From: Planctomycetota bacterium
Lineage (GTDB): Bacteria > Planctomycetota > Planctomycetia > Pirellulales > PALSA-1355
Direction of reading: 5' to 3'
Assembly: GCA_003389325.1 (NCBI GenBank)
Contig: QQVE01000009.1
Location: 115,375 to 179,374, forward strand
Length of the DNA stretch: 64,000 bases
Below, in pieces: positions 26,510 through 35,132 of the stretch. Position 1 is the stretch's first letter. The number at the start of each line of letters is the position of its first letter. Below the pieces are notes generated by a model. The model was not told the origin of the DNA and did not search any database. It was given only the letters and a program-made list of their open reading frames with translations. A program made the translations under genes and the position numbers.

Positions 26510-27895
26510 CTAGGAGCTTGTTTCAATTCGCTTCAGCCGCGGCGGCTCCAGCGTGGTTCGTTCGGAGCGCGGTCCCTGTTGCGGCACGATTTCACGCACC
26601 TCGAAGGCCACGTGGGCCAGCCCACACATTCCAAACAACGCCAGGAACCATGTCGCGCCGATCGTGGTTTCGGTCAGTCCGCACAGCAGGGCCAGCAACA
26701 GCAGCATGGCCGTGAACCCATAGCCGAGCCCCGGCGCACGGCGCTCGAACTGCATCGACCGGGCCACGCCCAGGAACATGGGCACCAGGCACAGCACGGC
26801 CCCGATCAGCCCGACGCTGAGCACGAGGTCGATATAGGCCGAGTGCGCCGCCGAGAGGTCCCAGCCCTGCGAATCGGAGATCGAGCGGATGTTGTCCACG
26901 GTCCAGAATGCGTTGTAGCCGTAGCCAGTGAGCGGGCGCTTGCCGACTTGTTCCATCAGTTCCTGCCAGAGCGGGATACGACCGGTGAGGGTCGAGTTCT
27001 CCTGGTCGACGCGGCCCAGGCTGATGGCGCCCGACCCGGTCTCCATCAGCCAGCTTCCCATCACCAACGCGGCGATGATGGCCAGCCAGCTTGCGGCCAT
27101 GCCCCAGACCACCAGGCGGCCGAAACGCATCTGCATCGCCCACACCAACACGGCGGCGAGCAGCATGGCGAACAGGGCGGTACGCGAGCCGGAGAGCACG
27201 ACGAATCCGGCGGCCACGATGGCCACGGCCCACAGCCACCGCTTGCGCTGCTCGCCGCGCGTGGCGAGGTACAGCGACGACAGAGCCAGCACGCTCGAAG
27301 CCGATGCCGACTCGTTGGGGTGGAACAGGCCCGCGAAGCGGTATCCGGTTTGCCACGGACGAAACGTGCCGTGCGAAACCTCGGCCAGGATGCCCAGCCC
27401 GAGCCAGATGGCCGAGCAGGCAAACACGATCCACACCAGTTGCCGCATGGATGCTCGCCGCGCAATGGCCAGCGCCGCGGTGGCTTCGCAGCCCAGGGCC
27501 ACGAACCGGCGAAACGAGCCGGATTTGTCGATGGCCCACAACAGGCTGAGGCCGCACCAGGCGACAAAGGCCAGGCACAGCACGCCCAGCGCGCCGCGCG
27601 TCCGCAGGCTTTTTCCATCGGGCCAGGCCAGCGCCAGCAGACCGAACAGGCCGAGAGCGCCCAGGCCGAACTGCCGGCCCAGCGTGCCTTGCTCGGCACC
27701 CGATTCCATCAGCTCGGCGACCAAGAAATGTTCCTGCGTCGACCGGGCCCAGGCCGGGCCCAGCGGCAGAATGTAGGCCAGGCTGATCAGCGCCACGGCG
27801 GCGCCAACGAACAGCAGGTTTGCCGACGCCGCGCTGTCGCGCTCCGCCTCGGGCGTCAGGAACCCGGTCGAAGTGGTAATCGATGGTGAATACAT
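26510..27895 (-). CDS. O-antigen ligase/polymerase-type membrane protein (Wzy/WaaL superfamily)
   Basis: 461 residues with about 11-12 membrane helices and one larger periplasmic loop (about 305-365) between late helices. GYGYNAFWTVDN and SAHSAYIDLVLSVG in that loop are typical of the Wzy_C/O-antigen ligase family, as is the VLSGSRTALFAMLLA segment. In a Wzx/Wzy locus the likely role is polymerisation of lipid-linked repeat units in the periplasm. Confidence 0.85.
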   Translation of the reverse strand: MYSPSITTSTGFLTPEAERDSAASANLLFVGAAVALISLAYILPLGPAWARSTQEHFLVAELMESGAEQGTLGRQFGLGALGLFGLLALAWPDGKSLRTRGALGVLCLAFVAWCGLSLLWAIDKSGSFRRFVALGCEATAALAIARRASMRQLVWIVFACSAIWLGLGILAEVSHGTFRPWQTGYRFAGLFHPNESASASSVLALSSLYLATRGEQRKRWLWAVAIVAAGFVVLSGSRTALFAMLLAAVLVWAMQMRFGRLVVWGMAASWLAIIAALVMGSWLMETGSGAISLGRVDQENSTLTGRIPLWQELMEQVGKRPLTGYGYNAFWTVDNIRSISDSQGWDLSAAHSAYIDLVLSVGLIGAVLCLVPMFLGVARSMQFERRAPGLGYGFTAMLLLLALLCGLTETTIGATWFLALFGMCGLAHVAFEVREIVPQQGPRSERTTLEPPRLKRIETSS

Positions 27896-27925
27896 AGGTG
27901 CCGTTTCTCTGGGGTTGTTCCGCCG

Positions 27926-29068
27926 CTACTCGAGTTCTTTCCGCTTCGCAATTTGTTTCACCAGCCGGGCCGGGCCGCGGGCCACGCGATACAGGGGCGA
28001 GCGGCGCACCGCCTCGCGCGTCGTCCGCCACGCCGAACGAAGTTGGCCGACGCCCGGCCGCAGCTCGACGCATCCTTCCATCACGTCGCGGGCGCCGTTC
28101 ATCAGCCGCCGCTTGTAAGGTTCGGGGCCCTTGCCGAGATCGATGCGGCGAATTCCCAAAGGCTCCGCTGCGTACATCAGCTCGATCATGTGCATCGTGC
28201 CCGTCGAGTAACGCGAGAGCTCGGCGTTGTACGTTGGGAACCAGGGATGCAGCACCGTCGCGGAACGCATGCCGAAATTGATGGCCGCGATCGTGTCGCC
28301 CGCGTAGGCCACCGACAGCATCGGCGCGAAGGATTCGCCGGAGAATTCCAGGATGCGATCGAGCAGATTGCGCACCCACTCGAGGTCGAAGATATTGGCA
28401 AGGCCGCTCTCGCGGAACTGCGCGCCTTTCCACTGCAAGAAGGTCGACAGCACCTTTGAATCGGCCACGTGCGTCTCGAACCGCACTTCGCCGACTTCGC
28501 GGGCGAGCTTGCGCTTCTTCTGGCGGTACTCGCTCATGATCCGCCGGCCGTTGGGTTGCTCTTCGATGTACGCGTCGATGCCGCGGGGCAGGTCGATGTA
28601 GGGCGAGTCGAAGCTGCGCCACGCGTGCGGGGCGAACGCCGTCTGCTCGCTCAGCAAGTCGTCGAAGTGCCAGGCCGAAAGCCCGCAGCCGCGCACCAGC
28701 TCGACCGGCGAGCAAACGAAACCTTCCACGGCGATCACGCCGTGAAAGTCGGACAGCAACCCGGCCACGGGACGGCCCACGTTGCGCCGTCCGCGTTGAA
28801 ACGGCAGGAATCCCACCACGGCGCCATCCTGCTCGAGCACGGCCACTTCCACGTCGCCGCGCACGTCGGCCACGGCCTGCGTGAACTCGGGACGGAAGTA
28901 GGGGCTGCCCAACGACGGATTACCACGCTGCATGTCCGACCAGGCCGCGATTTCGTCCGGCGTCAGACGATCGTAGCCTACGGTGCGCACCTGGAACGAA
29001 CCGCCCGACCCATGCCCGGGCGGGCTGCCCGGTTCCGCAATGGCCCCATTTGTCACAGGAGAGGTCAT
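27926..29068 (-). CDS. GNAT-fold acyltransferase, FemAB/CelD-like
   Basis: 380 residues from ATG 29068, which overlaps the flippase stop as ATGA; the longer open frame is a shadow of the flippase gene. Two GNAT-type halves are seen: an N-terminal one (AVLEQDGAVVGFLPFQRG) and a C-terminal one (MLSVAYAGDTIAAINFGMRS, then FPTYNAELSRYSTGTMHM and IDLGKGPEPYKRRL). The last segment is the hallmark of the BcsL/CelD acetyltransferase group found in exopolysaccharide loci. It probably acylates the sugar repeat unit. Confidence 0.82.
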   Translation of the reverse strand: MTSPVTNGAIAEPGSPPGHGSGGSFQVRTVGYDRLTPDEIAAWSDMQRGNPSLGSPYFRPEFTQAVADVRGDVEVAVLEQDGAVVGFLPFQRGRRNVGRPVAGLLSDFHGVIAVEGFVCSPVELVRGCGLSAWHFDDLLSEQTAFAPHAWRSFDSPYIDLPRGIDAYIEEQPNGRRIMSEYRQKKRKLAREVGEVRFETHVADSKVLSTFLQWKGAQFRESGLANIFDLEWVRNLLDRILEFSGESFAPMLSVAYAGDTIAAINFGMRSATVLHPWFPTYNAELSRYSTGTMHMIELMYAAEPLGIRRIDLGKGPEPYKRRLMNGARDVMEGCVELRPGVGQLRSAWRTTREAVRRSPLYRVARGPARLVKQIAKRKELE

Positions 29069-30450
29069 CAGGAGGCCTTGGGCTGCAGTCGGTAAGTGGC
29101 CAGGAAACGGAACAACATCAAGCCGCGGACGACGGTCGCGGTCGACGCACCCAGCAGAGCGGCGGCTGCCGCGCCCAGGGCTCCCCAGGGGGCGACCAAC
29201 AGCACGGCCGCCAGCAGCGTCACGCTGAAGCCGCACAGGTCGCCGAAGAAGTTTGCGCGCGGACGGTCGATGGCCCACAGTCCGTTGCCGGCGATCATGC
29301 CCAGGCCGCTCATCAGCATCGCCAGCGCCAGAAACAGCAAGATCATTCCCGTGCCCTGGTATTGCTCGCGGTAAGCCAACACGGCCAACAGATCGCCGGT
29401 GGCGGCCACGAACAGGCAAAACGATCCCAGCGCCAGCCCCACCAGCAACGCGGCCCGCGAGAGCACGCGTATCAGTTCGGGCCCGCCCCCTTCGGAGGCG
29501 GCCAGCGCCGCCCGGGGCGTCAGCAGATTGGCCACGCCCAGGATGAAAATGTTGCTTACGCCGACCAGCGTGACGCAGGCCCCCAGCACGCCGGTGGCCG
29601 CGGTCCCTGCGGCCAGTCCGACGATCCACGGCATGATCTGCGGCGTCGTGTTCCCGATCAGGTAGCTCTTCAAAGCCCAGCGCGAGAAGCCCCAGTTGTG
29701 CTTCCAGTCGCCCTTGACGCGATCGCGCCGAAAGCTGACCGCCGGTTTCTCGGCCAGCGCGTACCAGGCCATCGCGGCCAGTCCGCACGCACCGCCCATC
29801 ACGGCGTAGATCGACCAGATCGACAGGCTGCCCCAGCGGCTGATGGCCAACAGCGCCGCGAGTTGCATCGCGGCCACGACGCAGTCGACGGCCAGCGCCG
29901 CGGTGATGTCGAGGTTGGCGATCGAGAAGCGGCGAATGCCCTCGCGGAGCAGCAGCAGCGGCGAGACGGCGGCCACGATGGCCAGTCCTGAGGCAAGACT
30001 GCCCGCGCCGGCCAGAGCGAAAGCCGCGGCGCCGGCCGCCAGTGCCACGACGGCGACCAGCGTCAGCACGCCGTGGTGCAGCCACGCGCTGCCGTAGTAC
30101 TCGGCCAGTTCCTGGCCCGACTTGCCGCGCTTCGAGTAGATGATGTAGGGGGCCGCGACCACTTGCTCTTGAATGCCCAGCACGATCATCACGATGCTGA
30201 GCATCAGGTAGTACAGACCCATCTCGTCGGTGGACGTCGTGCGGCCGATAATCGCCGCGGTGAGAAAGCTCACGCCGCTGACGACGGCCTGGTCGCCCAC
30301 GGCCAGCAGGCTGGGGGCCTTGGTGCGCAGCTTGTCCCAATGGCGCACCAGGCGGGCCGCGACGCTGGCAAGCGGCGGCGTGCGCTCGAGCGGGTAGGTC
30401 TCGCAGCGTTCGTTCAGGTCGGTCTTCATCGTATCGAGCGACGCGCTCAC
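29068..30450 (-). CDS. Wzx-type polysaccharide flippase (MOP superfamily)
   Basis: 460 residues if the GTG at 30450 is used, giving a 4-nt overlap with the deacetylase stop; ATG 30429 is an alternative. About 12-14 membrane helices, starting with LAVGDQAVVSGVSFLTAAII, the typical MOP-family entry. No soluble domain. It would move the undecaprenyl-linked repeat unit across the inner membrane, matching the Wzy-like polymerase two genes downstream. Confidence 0.86.
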   Translation of the reverse strand: MSASLDTMKTDLNERCETYPLERTPPLASVAARLVRHWDKLRTKAPSLLAVGDQAVVSGVSFLTAAIIGRTTSTDEMGLYYLMLSIVMIVLGIQEQVVAAPYIIYSKRGKSGQELAEYYGSAWLHHGVLTLVAVVALAAGAAAFALAGAGSLASGLAIVAAVSPLLLLREGIRRFSIANLDITAALAVDCVVAAMQLAALLAISRWGSLSIWSIYAVMGGACGLAAMAWYALAEKPAVSFRRDRVKGDWKHNWGFSRWALKSYLIGNTTPQIMPWIVGLAAGTAATGVLGACVTLVGVSNIFILGVANLLTPRAALAASEGGGPELIRVLSRAALLVGLALGSFCLFVAATGDLLAVLAYREQYQGTGMILLFLALAMLMSGLGMIAGNGLWAIDRPRANFFGDLCGFSVTLLAAVLLVAPWGALGAAAAALLGASTATVVRGLMLFRFLATYRLQPKAS

Positions 30451-31487
30451 GACGCGTCGACGTGCTGAGCCTCCGGCGAGGGTTGCGACTCCGCCGGCGA
30501 CTGCCCCGCCGGAAATGCAAAAGACGAATTGCGAATCAACAGCATTTCGCGGGTGGATTTCGGAACGATGGAGACCAGCGGCCGCTGCAGCGCACGTAGC
30601 GTGCGGGCCAGGGGGGAATACCAGCCGCCGAGTTTCGCGGCCAGCGTCGTGGGAGTGTCTTGCTGCGTGGCGCCAAAGCGACCCCAGTGAAACGGGTCTT
30701 CGCTGGGTTGCACGCAATCGGGCCGGGTGGTCAAGGCGCAGCGCACGCCGGCGCGGCGGGCCGCATCGACCAGCTCGGGACTCGTGATGCCGAACGGGAA
30801 GGCAAACGTCGGGTTCGCGATGCCGAACTTCCTGTCCATCACGTCGACCGACTCGGCCAGGTCTTCGTAGAACGCGTCGGCCCGCCCGCGAAACAACTCG
30901 TGCGTGTGCGTGTGAGCGCCGAGCTGGATGACGCCGCTGGCCAGCAGCTCGTCGCACTGCGCGGTCGTAAGCGTGCGCCAGGAGCTTTCGGGCACGGCGG
31001 TCGAGCCGGCATCCGCCCAGTTGTCGCTGGGCATCGGCACCCGGCTGTCGAGAAAGCCGGTGACCAGGAAGATCGTGGCCGGCACGTCGAGGTCCTGCAA
31101 GACGGGCAGGGCGTCGGTGAGGTTGTTTTCGAAGCCGTCGTCGAACGTCACGGCGAACGTCTGGGGCGGAATCGGCCGGCCGTCGCGGCAAGCGTCGAGC
31201 AGGGCGTCGAGCGTCCAGGGACGAAATCCCCGGTCGAGCAGTCCCGTGAGTTGCTGCCGCAGCCGCTGGGGCGTGACGTTGTTGGTCGGCGTGTCGGCGC
31301 CCTTGGGGTGATCCGTGACGCGGTGATACATCAGGATGCCGAAGCCGCAGTCGCGGCGATGGCCGCAGCAGGCGTTGAGTCCGGCAGCGACGCGCACCGT
31401 GGCCCAGCCGGCGGCTTCGCGCAGCGGACTGCGCGGCAACATCGTAGGACGGTCATCCGCCGCCGGGGCGCGGCCCTTGTCTATCAT
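30447..31487 (-). CDS. NodB-type polysaccharide deacetylase
   Basis: 346 residues from ATG 31487, preceded by GGAAG at about 6 nt. NodB motifs are TFDDGFENN (motif 1, metal-binding Asp pair), GAHTHTHELF (motif 2, His ligands) and FAFPFGI (motif 3). LMYHRVTDH is the conserved entry segment. No signal peptide is evident, so it may act in the cytoplasm on lipid-linked sugar or be exported another way. It would remove N-acetyl groups from the growing exopolysaccharide. Confidence 0.87.
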   Translation of the reverse strand: MIDKGRAPAADDRPTMLPRSPLREAAGWATVRVAAGLNACCGHRRDCGFGILMYHRVTDHPKGADTPTNNVTPQRLRQQLTGLLDRGFRPWTLDALLDACRDGRPIPPQTFAVTFDDGFENNLTDALPVLQDLDVPATIFLVTGFLDSRVPMPSDNWADAGSTAVPESSWRTLTTAQCDELLASGVIQLGAHTHTHELFRGRADAFYEDLAESVDVMDRKFGIANPTFAFPFGITSPELVDAARRAGVRCALTTRPDCVQPSEDPFHWGRFGATQQDTPTTLAAKLGGWYSPLARTLRALQRPLVSIVPKSTREMLLIRNSSFAFPAGQSPAESQPSPEAQHVDAS

Positions 31488-31515
31488 CGCGTTCTTCCGT
31501 TGGGAGCTGATTGAC

Positions 31516-32682
31516 TCAGCACGCGCCACGGTGCAGCAGAACTGCCGGCACGGTCTGGACAATCAACTTTACGTCGCGAGCGAGGTTGCGCGACTTGATG
31601 TATCGAATGTCCATCCGCGCCCAATCGGCGAACGAGACGGTCGAGCGACCGCTGACCTGCCAAATGCAGGTCAACCCCGGAGTTACGTCGAGACGGCGGC
31701 GCTGCCACCCCTGGCAGTTGCGCGACTCGTCGCACGGCAGAGGCCGGGGACCGACGATCGACATATCGCCCAACAGAACGTTGAACAACTGCGGAAGTTC
31801 GTCGAGGCTCGTCTTGCGCAGAAAATGCCCCACCCGCGTAATCCGCGGGTCGCGCGCGATCTTGAAGGCCGGGCCATCCTGCTCGCTGAATTTCCGCAGC
31901 GCGGCTTTCTGGCTTTCGGCGTCGACGCACATCGTGCGAAACTTGTAGATGGTAAACGGGCGTCCGCCCAGCGTGTCGCGTCCCTGCTTGAAAATGGCCG
32001 GACCCGGCGACGTAATTTTGATCAGTGCGGCGATCACCAGCATCAGGGGCCCAAACACGATCAGGGCCGTGCCGGCACAGAGGATGTCGACCGCTCGCTT
32101 CCAGGCCGGCAGCGGCTTGGCGAACAAAGGCTCCATGGGTCGCGCCGTCCGCAGGACCACGGCGTCGTCGACCGCCACGCTCTTGACGACAGCCACGTCG
32201 GTCGCGGGCACGCCGGCGATCTCGGATTTACGACGCTTGTCGCCGGAGGTCTGGTGATCCGTTTTCTGGTGGATGTGTCCCTCGCGCGGCTCGTCCGCCT
32301 CCGGGTACGTGTAGACCTCGCACGTCGGCTTGCGGGAGCCCTCGGGCAGGCGATGGAGAATATCCTCGGCGAGCGTCCACGCGCCGGCGACCGACGTCTC
32401 GGGAAGCACGACGCCCACGCGGCGCGGCGACAGCGAGCCGGCATCATCGGTGGCCCGGATGCGCTGGCGAAGAATCTTCGCCAACTCGGTCAGCTCGCGC
32501 GTCTTGCACGGCGTGTCGTACTTGAACTCGAGCAGGCTGAAGCCCGAGGCGCCGCGATCGCTACGCATGCGTTCGCGGTCGAGGGCCCGCTGCATCTGTT
32601 CGACCGACAGCAGCCAATCGCAGGTTGCAGCCCGATCGGAGGGGGAGAAACAAAACTGAACGAGGTTCCTGAGACGAATCAT
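31516..32682 (-). CDS. Undecaprenyl-phosphate sugar phosphotransferase (WcaJ/PglC-type) with degenerate GGDEF-like N-domain
   Basis: 388 residues from ATG 32682. The C-terminal half (about 194-388) is a polyprenyl-phosphate hexose-1-phosphate transferase: membrane-entry helix about 198-222, KFRTM at 247-251, then DELPQLFNVLLGDMSIVGPRP and PGLTCIWQVSGRS. It commits a sugar phosphate to undecaprenyl phosphate, the first step of the pathway. The N-terminal domain (about 30-130) reads like a GGDEF fold that has lost its signature. RATD at 76-79 is followed, after exactly five residues, by SPRRV (85-89) in place of GGDEF, then GVVLPETS where GGDEF proteins have AVLLPGTS. This leaves an intact RxxD inhibitory-site pattern and suggests c-di-GMP binding without synthesis. 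The domain match is mine by eye. Confidence 0.85.
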   Translation of the reverse strand: MIRLRNLVQFCFSPSDRAATCDWLLSVEQMQRALDRERMRSDRGASGFSLLEFKYDTPCKTRELTELAKILRQRIRATDDAGSLSPRRVGVVLPETSVAGAWTLAEDILHRLPEGSRKPTCEVYTYPEADEPREGHIHQKTDHQTSGDKRRKSEIAGVPATDVAVVKSVAVDDAVVLRTARPMEPLFAKPLPAWKRAVDILCAGTALIVFGPLMLVIAALIKITSPGPAIFKQGRDTLGGRPFTIYKFRTMCVDAESQKAALRKFSEQDGPAFKIARDPRITRVGHFLRKTSLDELPQLFNVLLGDMSIVGPRPLPCDESRNCQGWQRRRLDVTPGLTCIWQVSGRSTVSFADWARMDIRYIKSRNLARDVKLIVQTVPAVLLHRGAC

Positions 32683-32718
32683 TGGGGGTGCAGTCAAGGT
32701 TGAGGGGCGGACTTCGTT

Positions 32719-33408
32719 TCAGAGCCGCGCGTCGAGCCAGGTCGGCAGATCGCGGGTTTGCTTGTTCAGGATGACTCCGAGAACGGCGGCGTTCGCGTGA
32801 ATCAATCGCTGCTTGGCACGCTTGGCCGCCTCGCTACGCGTGCCGGCCGCGTCCATCACAAGCAGTACCCCGTTCAACGTTCCGGCCGCAGCGAAGCAAA
32901 GACCCGAATCGGTGGGGGGCAGGTCGACAACGATGAAGGTGAATTCGGCCTCGAGTTCCCGCACCAGGCGGTGCACATGACCGTTTTCCAGAAGGACGCC
33001 GGTGCCGAGGTCCGTGTTGGACGCCGCCAGCAACCAGAGGTTGTCGATCGGAGTCTGCTGAGCACACTCGGCCGCTCGGCGGTCGCGCGACGACAGGGCC
33101 GCCGGCAGTCCGCAGTCGCCCGAAAGGTTCAGTCGGCGAGCCAACTCGGGCTGAGAACCACTGCTCAAGTCGAGCAGCAGCACGCGGCCGGCGCCCGCCT
33201 GTGCGGCGGCCACGGCCAAATTGGCCGCGACCGAACTCACGCCGGCGCCACGCGAGCAACTGGTCACGCCGATCGACTTTGCAGCCGTCGCCGGCACGTT
33301 GCTCGCCGAGTGAATCCACTGGACCAGCGCCTGGTATTGTTCGGCGACTGCGCCACGGCTGCCCCCGCTGCGCACGGCCGCCGCCGAATCCTCTGTCGAT
33401 GTTAGCAT
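32719..33408 (-). CDS. CpsD/CapB-like P-loop protein lacking the Walker A lysine
   Basis: 229 residues. The fold and position, right after the Wzz/GumC gene, match the cytoplasmic kinase half of a bacterial tyrosine kinase (BY-kinase). Walker B is present (FIVVDLPPT). Walker A, however, reads SRGAGVSS where GxxxxGK[ST] is expected, so the phosphate-binding Lys is Val. Walker A' (LLLDLSSG) is also weak, and the C-terminus (DLPTWLDARL) has no tyrosine cluster. It is therefore unlikely to be an active kinase and may be a regulatory or structural partner of the chain-length protein. Confidence 0.8.
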   Translation of the reverse strand: MLTSTEDSAAAVRSGGSRGAVAEQYQALVQWIHSASNVPATAAKSIGVTSCSRGAGVSSVAANLAVAAAQAGAGRVLLLDLSSGSQPELARRLNLSGDCGLPAALSSRDRRAAECAQQTPIDNLWLLAASNTDLGTGVLLENGHVHRLVRELEAEFTFIVVDLPPTDSGLCFAAAGTLNGVLLVMDAAGTRSEAAKRAKQRLIHANAAVLGVILNKQTRDLPTWLDARL

Positions 33409-33422
33409 CAAGGTGTACCTGC

Positions 33423-34991
33423 CTAGTTGTTAACGATTTCGTTCGAAGCTCCGCGGGGGACGGAGAACAACACGGGGATACCCAATTCTTGCTCAATTTG
33501 TTCGGGCGTGCGCATCGAGCGGTCGAAATGCTCGGCCGCCAGGGCCACCAGCACGGCGCCCAAACCCGCCAAGAGCACTCCCAGCACAAGCGTCAGCTTG
33601 AGCGGCGGGCTCGACGGCTTGGCCACGTAGGTGGCCGGCTGCACGATGTTGACGTTCGAAATACGCCCGGCCTCGAGCGCCGCGTCGATGCGGGCCTGCT
33701 CGCGGTTCTTGTGGTAGTTCTGGAAGCTGGTTTCCAGCAGCTCGCTCTTGCGCGAGAGCTTCGTGATCCGCAGCTCGTCGTCGTTGAGCGCGCGAATTTT
33801 CGACTGCACGGCCTCGAACTGCTGCTGGAGCGAATCGGCCTCGGCCTTGTGCGACGCCGCCAGGGCTTGCGTCGCGGCCAGATCGGTCTCGACCGATTGC
33901 CGCACCGGGCTGATCCGATGCGTGGCGTGGCTGCTACGGGCTTCTTCCGAGGCGAGAATCTTGCGCGTCTCGTCCACTTGACGCCGCAGGGCGATCACCC
34001 GCGGGTGCAGCGGCGTGTAGCGCGAGCTGGCTTCCTTCTCTTGAATCTGCAAGCGATACAGTTCGGCACGCATCTCTTCGACGGCGCCGCTGGGCGAGTC
34101 GGTCGTTTCGGCCAACTGCTTCTCGGGCAGCTCGGCCAGCGTCTTCTTCAGGGCCGCGACCTTGGCGTTGGCCGACGACAGCGACCGTTGGTTTTCGAGC
34201 ATGGCCAGCTCGATCGAGTTGGCTTGCGCTTCGACGTTCGCGCGGCGGCCTTCGATCGAGGCGATGCCGTTCTGGTTCTTGGCGTCGCGCAGGTCCTCTT
34301 CGGCCGCAGCCAACTGGGTTTCCAGCAGATCGGCCTGGTTGACGAAGAACTGGTGCGAGCCGGCAATGCGGTTGGCGTGGCCGTGGTGCACTTGATAGGC
34401 GTTCAAGAAGGCCTGCAGGATCTCCTGAGCCTTCTTCGGGTTCTTGGCCTTGCTCTTTACCAGCAGGATGCTGCTCTTGCGCGGCGAGCTGACGGTAATC
34501 GTCTTCTCGAGCTTCGTGATCGCTTTCTCGTCCTCGCTGATGTCGCCGTGCAGCCAGGTCTTCACGGCCTTGGCCGGCGCGGTTACGGATTGCAACCAGC
34601 TCCCGCCTTCGCCGCCGTCGCCGTCGGTCAGCACGAACTTGGCGCCGAGCTGTTGCACGACGTCTTCCAGCAGGGCACGGCTGCGGAGGATCTCGAGCTC
34701 GGAGTTGATTTCGCTTTCGCGCGACTCGTTGATGCCCACCACCTCGTTCATCGTGGCCGTGGGATCGAGCGAGACGCTTTCCTTACCCAAGCGAACGAAC
34801 AGCCGGGCTTCGGAAGTGTACGTGCGGGGCAGGAAAACCAGGGCGATGGCAAACAGCGCCAGCGTCGAGAAGAACACCACGGCCATCTTGCGGCGGTGGC
34901 GGTAGAAGACGCCGCACATCTCGCGGATGCTCGGCGCCGACGAACGCCCCGGCAGATCGGCGTGCCCGTAACTGGTATTGCGCGTGATCAT
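33423..34991 (-). CDS. Wzz/GumC-like polysaccharide chain-length determinant
   Basis: 522 residues from ATG 34991; a TTG further upstream is weaker. Wzz domain with TM1 (about 36-58, KMAVVFFSTLALFAIALVFL), a long periplasmic coiled-coil region (about 165-420, many Ala/Glu/Leu heptads), the conserved Pro-rich segment PSSPPLKL, and TM2 (about 465-488). The cytoplasmic tail ends with TPEQIEQELGIPVLFSVP, the usual linker to a BY-kinase, here encoded separately 14 nt downstream. It controls polymer length and links the polymerase to the outer-membrane channel. Confidence 0.92.
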   Translation of the reverse strand: MITRNTSYGHADLPGRSSAPSIREMCGVFYRHRRKMAVVFFSTLALFAIALVFLPRTYTSEARLFVRLGKESVSLDPTATMNEVVGINESRESEINSELEILRSRALLEDVVQQLGAKFVLTDGDGGEGGSWLQSVTAPAKAVKTWLHGDISEDEKAITKLEKTITVSSPRKSSILLVKSKAKNPKKAQEILQAFLNAYQVHHGHANRIAGSHQFFVNQADLLETQLAAAEEDLRDAKNQNGIASIEGRRANVEAQANSIELAMLENQRSLSSANAKVAALKKTLAELPEKQLAETTDSPSGAVEEMRAELYRLQIQEKEASSRYTPLHPRVIALRRQVDETRKILASEEARSSHATHRISPVRQSVETDLAATQALAASHKAEADSLQQQFEAVQSKIRALNDDELRITKLSRKSELLETSFQNYHKNREQARIDAALEAGRISNVNIVQPATYVAKPSSPPLKLTLVLGVLLAGLGAVLVALAAEHFDRSMRTPEQIEQELGIPVLFSVPRGASNEIVNN

Positions 34992-35132
34992 AGTTGCCTC
35001 AAACAGATGCAAGTGCCCTGGAAGAATATCTCAAGGGCGATTGTACTCTCCTACGAATTCCATCAACGGAACGTGTGGTGTCGCTGTAGGGAGGGTGTAG
35101 GGAACACCGTCGCTTTGAAAGGCGCGCCTTCC

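Noticed and set aside
29069..30520. N-terminal extension of the GNAT-like transferase frame
   Set aside because: It lies inside the flippase gene in another frame; the ATGA overlap gives a better start.
30451..31191. N-terminal extension of the flippase frame
   Set aside because: It is a shadow of the deacetylase gene; MOP-family homology starts after the overlap.
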